A program made the position numbers and the translations under genes. Below, in pieces: positions 1 to 5,720 of a stretch of 6,755 bases of DNA. This DNA is from CAZYBG01 sp964645155 (GTDB taxonomy: Bacteria > Pseudomonadota > Alphaproteobacteria > Rhodobacterales > Rhodobacteraceae). The notes beneath the pieces are model-generated. The model was not told where the DNA came from and did no database searches. It worked only from the letters and a program-made list of their open reading frames with translations. The stretch is from contig CAZYBG010000136.1 of NCBI GenBank assembly GCA_964645155.1, positions 1-6,755 on the forward strand, given 5' to 3'. The first letter of the stretch is position 1, and every line of letters starts with the position of its first letter.

Positions 1-489
1 CCGGCCGCCCGGCGCCAGGCGGCGGGCGCCCGCCGCGACCCAGAGGGAGAGGGGGACCGGGCCGCCGAGCGCGGTGCCGCGGCCGGCGTCGCGGGCCGGG
101 GTGCCGTCGCCGGGCCGGAAGTAGGGCGGGTTCATCAGCACATGGTCGAAGCGGCGCGCCTTGAGTATGGCCGGCATCGCCGCAACGTCGCCCTCGACCA
201 CCTCGACCGCGATCCCGTTCAGCGCGGCATTGGCGCGGGCGAGCGCGGCGTAGCCGGGCTGGAGCTCGAGGCCGGCGAGGGCGAGCCCCGCGACCCGTGC
301 CCCGAGGCAGAGGCTCGCCGCGCCGCTGCCGAGGCCGAGCTCGAGCACCGACTGGCCCGGCGCGGCGGGAACCGCGGCGGCCAGGAGCACCGGGTCGATG
401 CCTGCGCGGTAGCCGTCGCGCGGCTGCCGCAGGCGGAGCCGCCCGCCGAGGAAGGCGTCCTCGGTCGTGGCGGCGGCGGCCTTCGGCAC
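1..489 (-). CDS. tRNA1(Val) adenine-37 N6-methyltransferase family protein (TrmN6/YfiC-like), 3' end cut by window edge
   Basis: The visible 163 residues begin with a GTG codon at 489-487 and are still open at position 1, so the C-terminal part is missing. Two motifs identify a class I S-adenosylmethionine-dependent methyltransferase. A glycine-rich motif I reads ELGLGSGAASL at about residues 50-60. The catalytic NPPY motif, as NPPYF, lies near residue 120 and is typical of enzymes that methylate the exocyclic amine of adenine. The N-terminal stretch DAFLGGRLRLRQPRDGYRAG is typical of alphaproteobacterial YfiC/TrmN6-like proteins; the E. coli member makes m6A37 in tRNA1(Val). The GTG start is chosen because it abuts the stop codon of the upstream gene (TGAGTG) and has AGGA at 500-497, seven bases away. 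The two genes are therefore probably translationally coupled. The family call is firm; the exact tRNA target is inferred from relatives. Confidence 0.85.
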   Translation of the reverse strand, partial: MPKAAAATTEDAFLGGRLRLRQPRDGYRAGIDPVLLAAAVPAAPGQSVLELGLGSGAASLCLGARVAGLALAGLELQPGYAALARANAALNGIAVEVVEGDVAAMPAILKARRFDHVLMNPPYFRPGDGTPARDAGRGTALGGPVPLSLWVAAGARRLAPGGR

Positions 490-711
490 TCAGCGATCCT
501 CGGTCACGGCGATGTCGTTGTCGCGCATCACGGCGCGGGCGCGGAACAGGTCCTGCTGCCGGACCATCAGCCGCTGCGGCAATATGCCGATCGAGCCTTC
601 GAGGACGCTCATGTGGACGTCCATCGGAAAGGCCGCTATATCCTCGCCCTGGAGGAGGGCCGTCGCGAAGGCGATCACCGTCGGGTCGGTCGTGCGCAGG
701 AGCTCTCTCAT
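490..711 (-). CDS. DUF2007 domain small protein (putative signal-transducing protein family)
   Basis: A 73-residue protein starting MRELLRTTDPTVIAFATALL. This matches the pattern of the DUF2007 family (PF09413), small alpha/beta domains named as putative signal-transducing proteins but without an established biochemical function. The conserved-looking core is MDVHMSVLEGSIGILPQRLM (residues 30-49), followed by an ARAVMRDND element near residues 58-66. No signal peptide or membrane segment is visible, so it is probably cytoplasmic. The frame stays open upstream to an ATG at 930, but that extension lies antisense to the prenyl synthase and is low-complexity, so the ATG at 711 is preferred. The gene ends directly against the GTG of the methyltransferase, and the two probably form one transcript reading away from the prenyl synthase. 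Its role is unknown; the neighbour suggests co-expression with tRNA modification but does not prove a link. Confidence 0.85.
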   Translation of the reverse strand: MRELLRTTDPTVIAFATALLQGEDIAAFPMDVHMSVLEGSIGILPQRLMVRQQDLFRARAVMRDNDIAVTEDR

Positions 712-769
712 CCCGAGCGACTTAAGGGCAGGGCCGGCCCTTGTCGAGCCATCAGACGAGAGCCCCCGG
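712..769. promoter_or_regulatory. Short divergent intergenic region with a 12-bp palindrome (AGGGCCGGCCCT)
   Basis: These 58 bases separate the start codons of two divergent genes, so promoters for both must lie here or overlap the coding ends. A perfect 12-bp palindrome sits at 730-741, and an extra AAGGGC at 724-729 can pair with GCCCTT at 737-742. On the minus strand TCGACA (747-742) resembles a -35 box and is 17 bases from TAAGTC (724-719). The latter is a poor -10 and would put transcription start almost on the ATG. No convincing plus-strand promoter was found. The palindrome could be an operator or a chance product of high GC. Confidence 0.3.
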
Positions 770-1771
770 ATGAGCCTGGACCAGCCCCGCGCCAAACCCC
801 ACGAGCGGCTAGCCGATATCCTCGCCGACGACCTCGCCGCGGTGAACGCGGTGATCCGCGCCCGCATGGCCTCGGAGCATGCGCCGCGCATCCCCGAGGT
901 GACGGCGCATCTGATCGAGGCGGGCGGCAAGCGGCTGCGCCCGATGCTGACGCTGGCCGCGGCGCGGCTCTGCGGCTATGCGGGCGAGGACCACGTGCGC
1001 CTCGCCGCGACGGTCGAGTTCATCCATACCGCGACGCTGCTGCACGACGACGTGGTCGACGAGAGCGGCCAGCGGCGCGGCCGGCCGACGGCCAACCTGC
1101 TCTGGGACAACAAGTCTTCGGTGCTGGTCGGCGACTACCTGTTCGCGCGGTCGTTCCAGCTCATGGTCGAGACCGGGTCGCTGCGCGTCCTCGGCATCCT
1201 GTCGGACGCCGCCGCGACGATCGCCGAAGGCGAGGTGCTGCAGCTTTCCGCGGCGCGCAACCTCGCCACCGACGAGGCGGTCTACCTCAAGGTCGTGCGC
1301 GGCAAGACGGCGGCGCTGTTCTCGGCCGCAACCGAGGTGGGCGGCGTGATCGCCGGCGCGCCGGAGCCGGTGGTGCGGGCGCTCTTCGCCTATGGCGACG
1401 CGCTGGGCGTGGCGTTCCAGATCGCCGACGACCTGCTCGACTACGGCGGGACCAGCCAGGCGATCGGCAAGAACACCGGCGACGACTTCCGCGAGGGCAA
1501 GCTGACGCTGCCGGTGATCCGCGCGGTGGCGGCGGCGAGCGCCGAAGAGCGGGCGTTCTGGGTGCGCACCGTCGAGAAGGGCCGCCAAGAGGCCGGCGAT
1601 CTCGAGACGGCGATGGCGCTGCTGGCGCGGCACGGCGCGCTGGAGAGCACCCGGGCGAGCGCGCTCGACTGGGCCGCGCGGGCCCGCGCGGCGCTGGCCG
1701 AGGTACCGGCGCATCCGATCCGCGGCATGCTGTCGGACCTGACCGACTACGTGGTCGAGCGGATCAGCTGA
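770..1771 (+). CDS. ispB: Long-chain all-trans polyprenyl diphosphate synthase (solanesyl/decaprenyl type, IspB-like)
   Basis: This 333-residue enzyme condenses isopentenyl diphosphate units onto an allylic primer to make the long side chain of ubiquinone. It has the full set of trans-prenyltransferase motifs: GGKRLRP (residues 52-58), the first aspartate-rich motif DDVVD (93-97) followed by RRG (102-104), RGKTAALF (178-185), the second aspartate-rich motif DDLLD (220-224), and GKNTGDDF (233-240) with K244 beyond. Five residues before the first aspartate is a small residue, A88, as in octaprenyl to decaprenyl synthases, whereas short-chain farnesyl synthases have a bulky aromatic there. Length is normal for the family. 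The ATG at 770 is chosen because relatives begin MSLD; the upstream in-frame extension is antisense to the DUF2007 gene. The ribosome site is weak (GAGAG at 758-762). Exact chain length cannot be read from sequence; C50 is expected if the host makes ubiquinone-10. Confidence 0.92.
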   Translation: MSLDQPRAKPHERLADILADDLAAVNAVIRARMASEHAPRIPEVTAHLIEAGGKRLRPMLTLAAARLCGYAGEDHVRLAATVEFIHTATLLHDDVVDESGQRRGRPTANLLWDNKSSVLVGDYLFARSFQLMVETGSLRVLGILSDAAATIAEGEVLQLSAARNLATDEAVYLKVVRGKTAALFSAATEVGGVIAGAPEPVVRALFAYGDALGVAFQIADDLLDYGGTSQAIGKNTGDDFREGKLTLPVIRAVAAASAEERAFWVRTVEKGRQEAGDLETAMALLARHGALESTRASALDWAARARAALAEVPAHPIRGMLSDLTDYVVERIS

Positions 1772-1807
1772 GGCCGGGCCGGATGGGGCGGGGGCGCGCG
1801 GGCTAGG

Positions 1808-2449
1808 ATGATCGTCTCGCGCGCGCGGCGGTTCGTCTTCGTCCATATCCCGAAGACTGGGGGCACGGCGTTCTCGCTGGCCTACGAGGCGCGCGCGGCG
1901 GCCGACGACATCCTGATCGGCGACACGCCGAAGGCGCGGGCGCGGCGGCGGCGGCTGGCAGGCGTCGCGGCGGCGGGACGGCTCTGGAAGCACTCGACGC
2001 TGGCCGATATCCGCGGGCTGCTGAGCGACGACGAGATCGGCGGGTTCTTCGTGGCGACGCTGGTCAGGAACCCCTGGGAGCGGATGCTGAGCTACTGGGC
2101 CTGGGCGCGGGCGCAGCGCTTCGACCACCCCGCGGTGCGGCTGGCGAAGGCGCTGCCCTTCGCCGACTTCCTGCGGCACCCTCGGACCCAGGCCGCGCTT
2201 CAGGCGAACCCCTATGCCACCTATCTCCGCGGGCCGGGCGGGGCGGAGCGCTGCGATCTGTTCGCGCGGATCGAGGTGCCGGCGGACCTCGACCCGCTCT
2301 GGGCGCATCTGGGCTTCCGGCTGGACCTGCCGCGGGTGAACGAGAGCGACCGGCCGCCGGACTGGCGCGCTGCCTACGACGACGCGACGGCCGCGCTGGT
2401 CGCCGGGCTTGCGGCGGAGGACATCGCGCGCTTCGGCTACCGGTTCTGA
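1808..2449 (+). CDS. Sulfotransferase family 2-type protein (PAPS-binding)
   Basis: A 213-residue protein with the two nucleotide-binding signatures of sulfotransferases. The 5'-phosphosulfate loop VHIPKTGGTAF is at residues 12-22, with K16, T17 and T20 in the usual places. The 3'-phosphate-binding motif VRNPWERMLSYW is at 86-97, with R87 and S95. The C-terminal end, with RVNES, a tyrosine-rich turn and a final DIARFGYRF, follows the usual ending of this family. It should transfer sulfate from 3'-phosphoadenosine-5'-phosphosulfate to a hydroxyl or amine; the acceptor (glycan, lipid or small molecule) cannot be told. No signal peptide or membrane segment is visible. It starts 36 bases after the prenyl synthase on the same strand and may be read through from it. 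No PAPS-making, glycosyltransferase or export gene is in view to suggest a substrate. It converges on the FadB gene with 43 bases between stop codons. Confidence 0.85.
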   Translation: MIVSRARRFVFVHIPKTGGTAFSLAYEARAAADDILIGDTPKARARRRRLAGVAAAGRLWKHSTLADIRGLLSDDEIGGFFVATLVRNPWERMLSYWAWARAQRFDHPAVRLAKALPFADFLRHPRTQAALQANPYATYLRGPGGAERCDLFARIEVPADLDPLWAHLGFRLDLPRVNESDRPPDWRAAYDDATAALVAGLAAEDIARFGYRF

Positions 2450-2483
2450 CCCGGAGGGCGCCCCGTTCGAGGGAGAGGCGAGG

Positions 2484-2502
2484 GGCCGCCGGTCAGGCGG
2501 CC
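2484..2502. terminator. GC hairpin over the FadB stop codon between convergent genes; weak terminator candidate
   Basis: GGCCGCC (2484-2490) and GGCGGCC (2496-2502) form a perfect 7-bp stem with a 5-base loop that contains the stop codon of the minus-strand FadB gene. It lies 34 bases after the plus-strand sulfotransferase stop. The position suits a bidirectional terminator, but no T-run follows on either strand, so it is not a classical intrinsic terminator. At this base composition such a stem can arise by chance. Confidence 0.25.
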
Positions 2503-4748
2503 GCCCGGTCCGCCCCGAAGCGGCCGTAGAAGGTCTGGCCCTTCGCGGCCATCTCGCCCAGCAGCTCCGGCGCCTCGAAGCGCGGGCCATGGGCCCCGGC
2601 CAGCGCCTCGCAGAGCTCGACCGCGCGGGCCGCGCCGAGGATGTCGAGCCAGGCGAACGGCCCGCCCGACCAGGGCGCGAAGCCCCAGCCGAGGATCGCG
2701 CCGACATCGCCCTCGCGGATGTCGGTCAGCACGCCCTCCTCGAGCGCGCGGACGGCCTCCAGCACCTGCGCGAACAGGAGGCGGTGCTTGACCTCGGACA
2801 GTTCGGGCTGCGTCTCGGCCGGCTTGTGGCGGGCGGCGAGCCCGTCCCAGAGGCCGAGGCGCTGGCCCTTGTCGTCGTAGGCGTAGAAGCCGGCATTGGC
2901 CTTGCGCCCCAGGCGGCCCTGGTCGGCCATCCAGAACAGCACCTCGTCGACCTCGTCGTTCGGATAGGCCGCGCCCATCGCCGCCTTGGTCGCCTTCGCG
3001 ATCTTCACGCCGAGGTCGATCGAGGTCTCGTCGGTCAGCTGCAGGGGGCCGAGCGGCATCCCGACCAGCTTCGCCGCGTTCTCGATCAGCGCCGGCGTCA
3101 CGCCCTCCCGCACCATCCGCACGCCTTCGTTGATGTAGGGGATGATGCAGCGGTTGGCGTAGAAGAAGCGTGCGTCATTGACGACGATCGGCGTCTTGCG
3201 GATCTGGCGCACGAAGTCGAGCGCCTTGGCCACCGCCACCTCGCCCGTCTCGCGGCCCCTGATGATCTCGACCAGCATCATCTTGTCGACCGGCGAGAAG
3301 AAATGGATGCCGATGAAGTTCGCCGGGCGCTTGCTGGCCCTGGCGAGGTCGGAGATCGGCAGCGTCGAGGTGTTGGTGGCGAAGATGCAGTCCGCGCCGA
3401 CCACGGCCTCGGTCCTCGCGGTCACTTCGGCCTTGACCTTCGGGNNNNNNNNNNCCTTTTTAGTGACCTCGGCCTTGACGCCCACATCCTCGAACACGGC
3501 CTCGACGATCAGGTCGCAGCCCTCCAGCGCGGCATAGTCGGTGGTCGCGGTGATCCGGCCCAGCACCTCGGCCTTCCTCTCGGCCGTCACCTTGCCGCGC
3601 TTCATGCCCTTGTCGAGCAGCCCCTCGGAATGCGCGCGGCCGCGGTCGGCCGCGTCCTGCGCGGCGTCGATCAGCACGACCTCGATCCCGGCACCGGCGG
3701 CGACATAGGCGATCCCCGCGCCCATCATCCCGGCGCCGAGCACGCCCACCTTCCTCACCGTCTGGTCCGGCACCGAAGGCCGGTTCGCGCCCTTCTCCAG
3801 CGCCTCCTTGTTGATGAACAAGGACCGGATCATCGCGCCGGACGACGGGTTCGTCAGCACGTTGACGAACCAGCGCGCCTCGATCCTGAGCGCGGTGTCG
3901 AACGGCACCAGCGCGCCTTCGTAGACGGCGGCAAGCAGCGCCTTTGCCGCGGGATAGACTCCCATCGTCTTGCCGTGAACCATCGCGCTCGCGCCGACGA
4001 AGGTCATGAAGCCCGCCGGGTGGTAGGGCGCGCCGCCGGGCATCTTCCAGCCCTTGGCGTCCCACGGCTTCACCAGATCGGCGTCCGTCGCCGACAGCAC
4101 CCATGCCTTGGCCTTCGCCAGAAGCTCATCGGCCGGCACCACCTCGTCTATCACCCCGGCCGCCTTCATCTTCGCCGGCGCGTCCATCTTGCCCTCCAGC
4201 AGGAAGGGCGCCGCCGCCATCGCGCCGAGCTTGCGGGACAGCCGCGTGGTGCCGCCGGCGCCGGGGAAGATGCCGACCATGATCTCGGGCAGGCCGATCC
4301 TGGCCTTCGGGTTGTCGGCCGCGAAGATCCGGTGGCAGGCGAGCGGGATCTCGAGGCCGATGCCGGCGGCGGTGCCGGGCAGGGCGGCCGCGATCGGCTT
4401 GCCGCCGGTCAGCTTCTTCGGGTCCATCCCCGCGCGCTCGATCTTCCTGAGGATCGCGTGGATCCGCATGATGCCGTCGAAGAGGCCCTGCGCCGGGTTG
4501 TCGCCCGCCTCTTCCTTCATCCGCGCGATGATGTTGAGGTCCATCCCGCCGGCGAAGTCCTTCTTGCCCGAGGTGATGACGATGCCCTTCACGGCGTCAT
4601 CGGCCAGCGCCCGGTCGATCGCGGCGTCGAGCTCGGCGAAGCCGTCGAGGCTCATCACGTTCATCGACTTGCCGGGCACGTCCCAGGTGATGGTGGCGAC
4701 GCCGTCGGCATCGGCGGCGTAGTGGAATTCGGTCATCTCGGGGGTCAT
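2493..4748 (-). CDS. fadB: Fatty-acid oxidation multifunctional protein: enoyl-CoA hydratase / 3-hydroxyacyl-CoA dehydrogenase (FadB-like), interrupted by an assembly gap
   Basis: The reading gives 751 residues including gap codons. Residues 1 to about 190 are a crotonase-fold hydratase, with likely catalytic E133 (in GIGLEIP) and E155 (in LPEIMVG). The NAD-binding dehydrogenase half begins near 333 with GAGMMG (338-343). Its catalytic pair is H482 (in GIHFFSP) and E494, spaced 12 apart as in E. coli FadB. The C-terminal dehydrogenase domain contains FFYANR and PLGPLQLTDE. The protein hydrates enoyl-CoA and oxidises 3-hydroxyacyl-CoA, normally in complex with the thiolase. The ATG at 4748 is preferred because AGGAG (4760-4756) lies seven bases upstream; an ATG at 4736 is the alternative and gives MTEFHYAADADG. 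Ten N at 3445-3454 are flanked by a repeated VKAEVT (residues 424-429 and 438-443), a probable false insertion of about 14 residues. The frame survives, so the gene is probably intact in the organism. Confidence 0.93.
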   Translation of the reverse strand: MTPEMTEFHYAADADGVATITWDVPGKSMNVMSLDGFAELDAAIDRALADDAVKGIVITSGKKDFAGGMDLNIIARMKEEAGDNPAQGLFDGIMRIHAILRKIERAGMDPKKLTGGKPIAAALPGTAAGIGLEIPLACHRIFAADNPKARIGLPEIMVGIFPGAGGTTRLSRKLGAMAAAPFLLEGKMDAPAKMKAAGVIDEVVPADELLAKAKAWVLSATDADLVKPWDAKGWKMPGGAPYHPAGFMTFVGASAMVHGKTMGVYPAAKALLAAVYEGALVPFDTALRIEARWFVNVLTNPSSGAMIRSLFINKEALEKGANRPSVPDQTVRKVGVLGAGMMGAGIAYVAAGAGIEVVLIDAAQDAADRGRAHSEGLLDKGMKRGKVTAERKAEVLGRITATTDYAALEGCDLIVEAVFEDVGVKAEVTKKXXXXPKVKAEVTARTEAVVGADCIFATNTSTLPISDLARASKRPANFIGIHFFSPVDKMMLVEIIRGRETGEVAVAKALDFVRQIRKTPIVVNDARFFYANRCIIPYINEGVRMVREGVTPALIENAAKLVGMPLGPLQLTDETSIDLGVKIAKATKAAMGAAYPNDEVDEVLFWMADQGRLGRKANAGFYAYDDKGQRLGLWDGLAARHKPAETQPELSEVKHRLLFAQVLEAVRALEEGVLTDIREGDVGAILGWGFAPWSGGPFAWLDILGAARAVELCEALAGAHGPRFEAPELLGEMAAKGQTFYGRFGADRAAA
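3421..3479. repeat. Imperfect 17-base direct repeat flanking the assembly gap
   Basis: Bases 3421-3437 and 3463-3479 match at 15 of 17 positions, both ending in TCGGCCTTGAC. They are exactly 42 bases apart, with the ten N between them. On the minus strand both copies encode KAEVT, and relatives as I recall them have this peptide once at this place. The simplest reading is that two contig ends covering the same stretch were placed side by side instead of merged. The two mismatches are synonymous, which suggests strain variants as well as read errors. Confidence 0.75.
3445..3454. other. Assembly gap (ten N)
   Basis: Ten consecutive undetermined bases lie within the NAD-binding half of the FadB-type gene. 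The round number suggests a placeholder and not a measured distance. The flanking repeat implies that the contig ends overlap, so the true distance between them is probably negative. Confidence 0.97.
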
Positions 4749-4776
4749 CTTGGGGCTCCTCTCCATGGCGCGGCGG

Positions 4777-5250
4777 TCAGCGCTCGTATTCGGCGACGAT
4801 GGCGCCGGACGCGTCGCGGAAGACGCGGTGGCGGCGGTCGGTGATGGTCAGGGTCAGGCCGGCATCGGGGTAGTGCACGACGTCGGCCATCCGGCGGGTG
4901 CCGACGACGAGGTAGGTGGCATCGGCGGCCGAGCGGTTCTCGAGGCAGTGGCCGACGGGATGGCCGGCGGGCCAGGCGGCGGCGTCGCCGGCGCGGAGCG
5001 GCGTCTCGGTCTCCTCGACCAGGACGACCTCGCCCGACAGCACGTAGACGAGCTCGTCCTCGGCCTCGTGCCAATGGCGATGCGACGAGCGCGAGCCGGG
5101 CGGCAGCGTCTCGAGATGCGCGCCGAACTGCGTGAGTCCGCCGGTATCGCCCAGCGGAACGTAGGAATAGGCGCCGAGCCCCGGGCCGAGGACCACGTGC
5201 GGGGTGGTGTCTTCGACGCGGGAGGCGGCGGGCAGGTCGAGCTTCGGCAT
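4777..5250 (-). CDS. Small cupin-domain protein, function unknown
   Basis: A 157-residue single-domain cupin. Cupin motif 1 supplies H59, H61 and E66 (in HWHEAEDE), with G73 closing it; motif 2 runs from G88 through P94 and G96 to H101 and N105. Three histidines and one glutamate make a plausible metal site, so the protein could be a small metalloenzyme or a ligand-binding protein. No DNA-binding domain is attached. The ATG at 5250 overlaps the upstream stop by one base (TGATG), and relatives begin MPK. A GTG at 5253 is also possible and is better spaced (8 bases) from AAGG at 5265-5262. The gene lies 28 bases before the FadB-type start, inside a beta-oxidation cluster, but nothing in the sequence identifies its substrate. 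The fold is near certain; the function is unknown. Confidence 0.85.
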   Translation of the reverse strand: MPKLDLPAASRVEDTTPHVVLGPGLGAYSYVPLGDTGGLTQFGAHLETLPPGSRSSHRHWHEAEDELVYVLSGEVVLVEETETPLRAGDAAAWPAGHPVGHCLENRSAADATYLVVGTRRMADVVHYPDAGLTLTITDRRHRVFRDASGAIVAEYER

Positions 5251-5717
5251 CACGCACAGAGCCTTGCCGGGGCGCCGGCGGCGGGGGGCACGAGGGCGCG
5301 GCCGCTGTGCCAGCGGCGGGCCTGCCGGAAGGCCAGCCGGCCATAGTCGATCAGCTCGATCCGCGGGCCGCGGCGCGTCTCGGCGACGAAATAGGTGGCG
5401 CGCGCCTGGCGGGCCGGGCGCACCCGCCCGAAGCCCGCCGGCCCGAAATCGTAGTGCCAGTCGACGATCAGCCGGCCGCGCCCGCCGCGCGGCAGGCCCA
5501 GCGCGGCGATGCCGGCGCGGAGCGCGACGGCGCCCTCGCGCAGGGCACCGGCCCGGTGCTCGGCCAGCGCCGCCCGGATCTCGTCCTCGCCGGCCAGGCA
5601 GTAGACGGCGCCGGGCAGGAACACCGCCACCTTCTCGGCGTAGAGCCGCAGCATCGGATCGAAGTCGCCGGCGAGCAGCGCCGGCCCCAGCGGCGCGAGG
5701 TCGGGAAGCGCAGGCAT
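5250..5717 (-). CDS. Small hypothetical protein, probably NTF2-like/SnoaL-like fold
   Basis: A 155-residue protein. The N-terminal half (LLAGDFDPMLRLYAEKVAVF, residues 15-34, then EDEIRAALAEHRAGAL at 44-59) looks like the helical start of an NTF2-like cone domain. The second half alternates strand-like segments (RLIVDWHYDF, RATYFVAETR, IELIDYGRLAF), as expected for its curved sheet. Many Rhodobacterales hypothetical proteins have this layout, but no catalytic motif is recognisable, so enzyme or carrier function is open. The last 20 residues or so are rich in alanine and proline and are probably unstructured. The ATG follows the thiolase stop by only three bases, with a poor ribosome site (GAG 12 bases away), suggesting translation coupled to the thiolase. 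Its own TGA overlaps the cupin ATG. Co-expression with beta-oxidation is likely; its role is unknown. Confidence 0.75.
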   Translation of the reverse strand: MPALPDLAPLGPALLAGDFDPMLRLYAEKVAVFLPGAVYCLAGEDEIRAALAEHRAGALREGAVALRAGIAALGLPRGGRGRLIVDWHYDFGPAGFGRVRPARQARATYFVAETRRGPRIELIDYGRLAFRQARRWHSGRALVPPAAGAPARLCA

Positions 5718-5720
5718 CGG

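Noticed and set aside
19..36. Perfect 18-bp palindrome (GCGGCGGGC/GCCCGCCGC)
   Set aside because: It lies inside the methyltransferase reading frame and is explained by consecutive Ala, Gly and Arg codons; there is no loop and no second copy.
142..1806. Plus-strand open frame spanning the methyltransferase, DUF2007 and prenyl synthase genes
   Set aside because: It crosses genes on both strands in a wrong frame and has an Arg/Gly/Ala-rich translation without domains; it is a GC-composition artefact.
809..2707. Long minus-strand open frame opposite the prenyl synthase and sulfotransferase (632 codons)
   Set aside because: The translation is low-complexity, rich in Arg, Ala and Pro, with no recognisable motif, while both plus-strand genes carry complete family signatures.
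3445..3454. A real insertion or frameshift making FadB a pseudogene
   Set aside because: The interruption is a run of N with overlapping flanks, and the frame and all catalytic motifs are intact on both sides; an assembly artefact explains it better.
2409..4844. Very long plus-strand open frame opposite the FadB gene (811 codons)
   Set aside because: It is the antisense shadow of a well-supported FadB gene. Its translation is rich in Arg, Gly, His and Asp with no domain, and long antisense frames are expected in GC-rich DNA. It also runs through the assembly gap.
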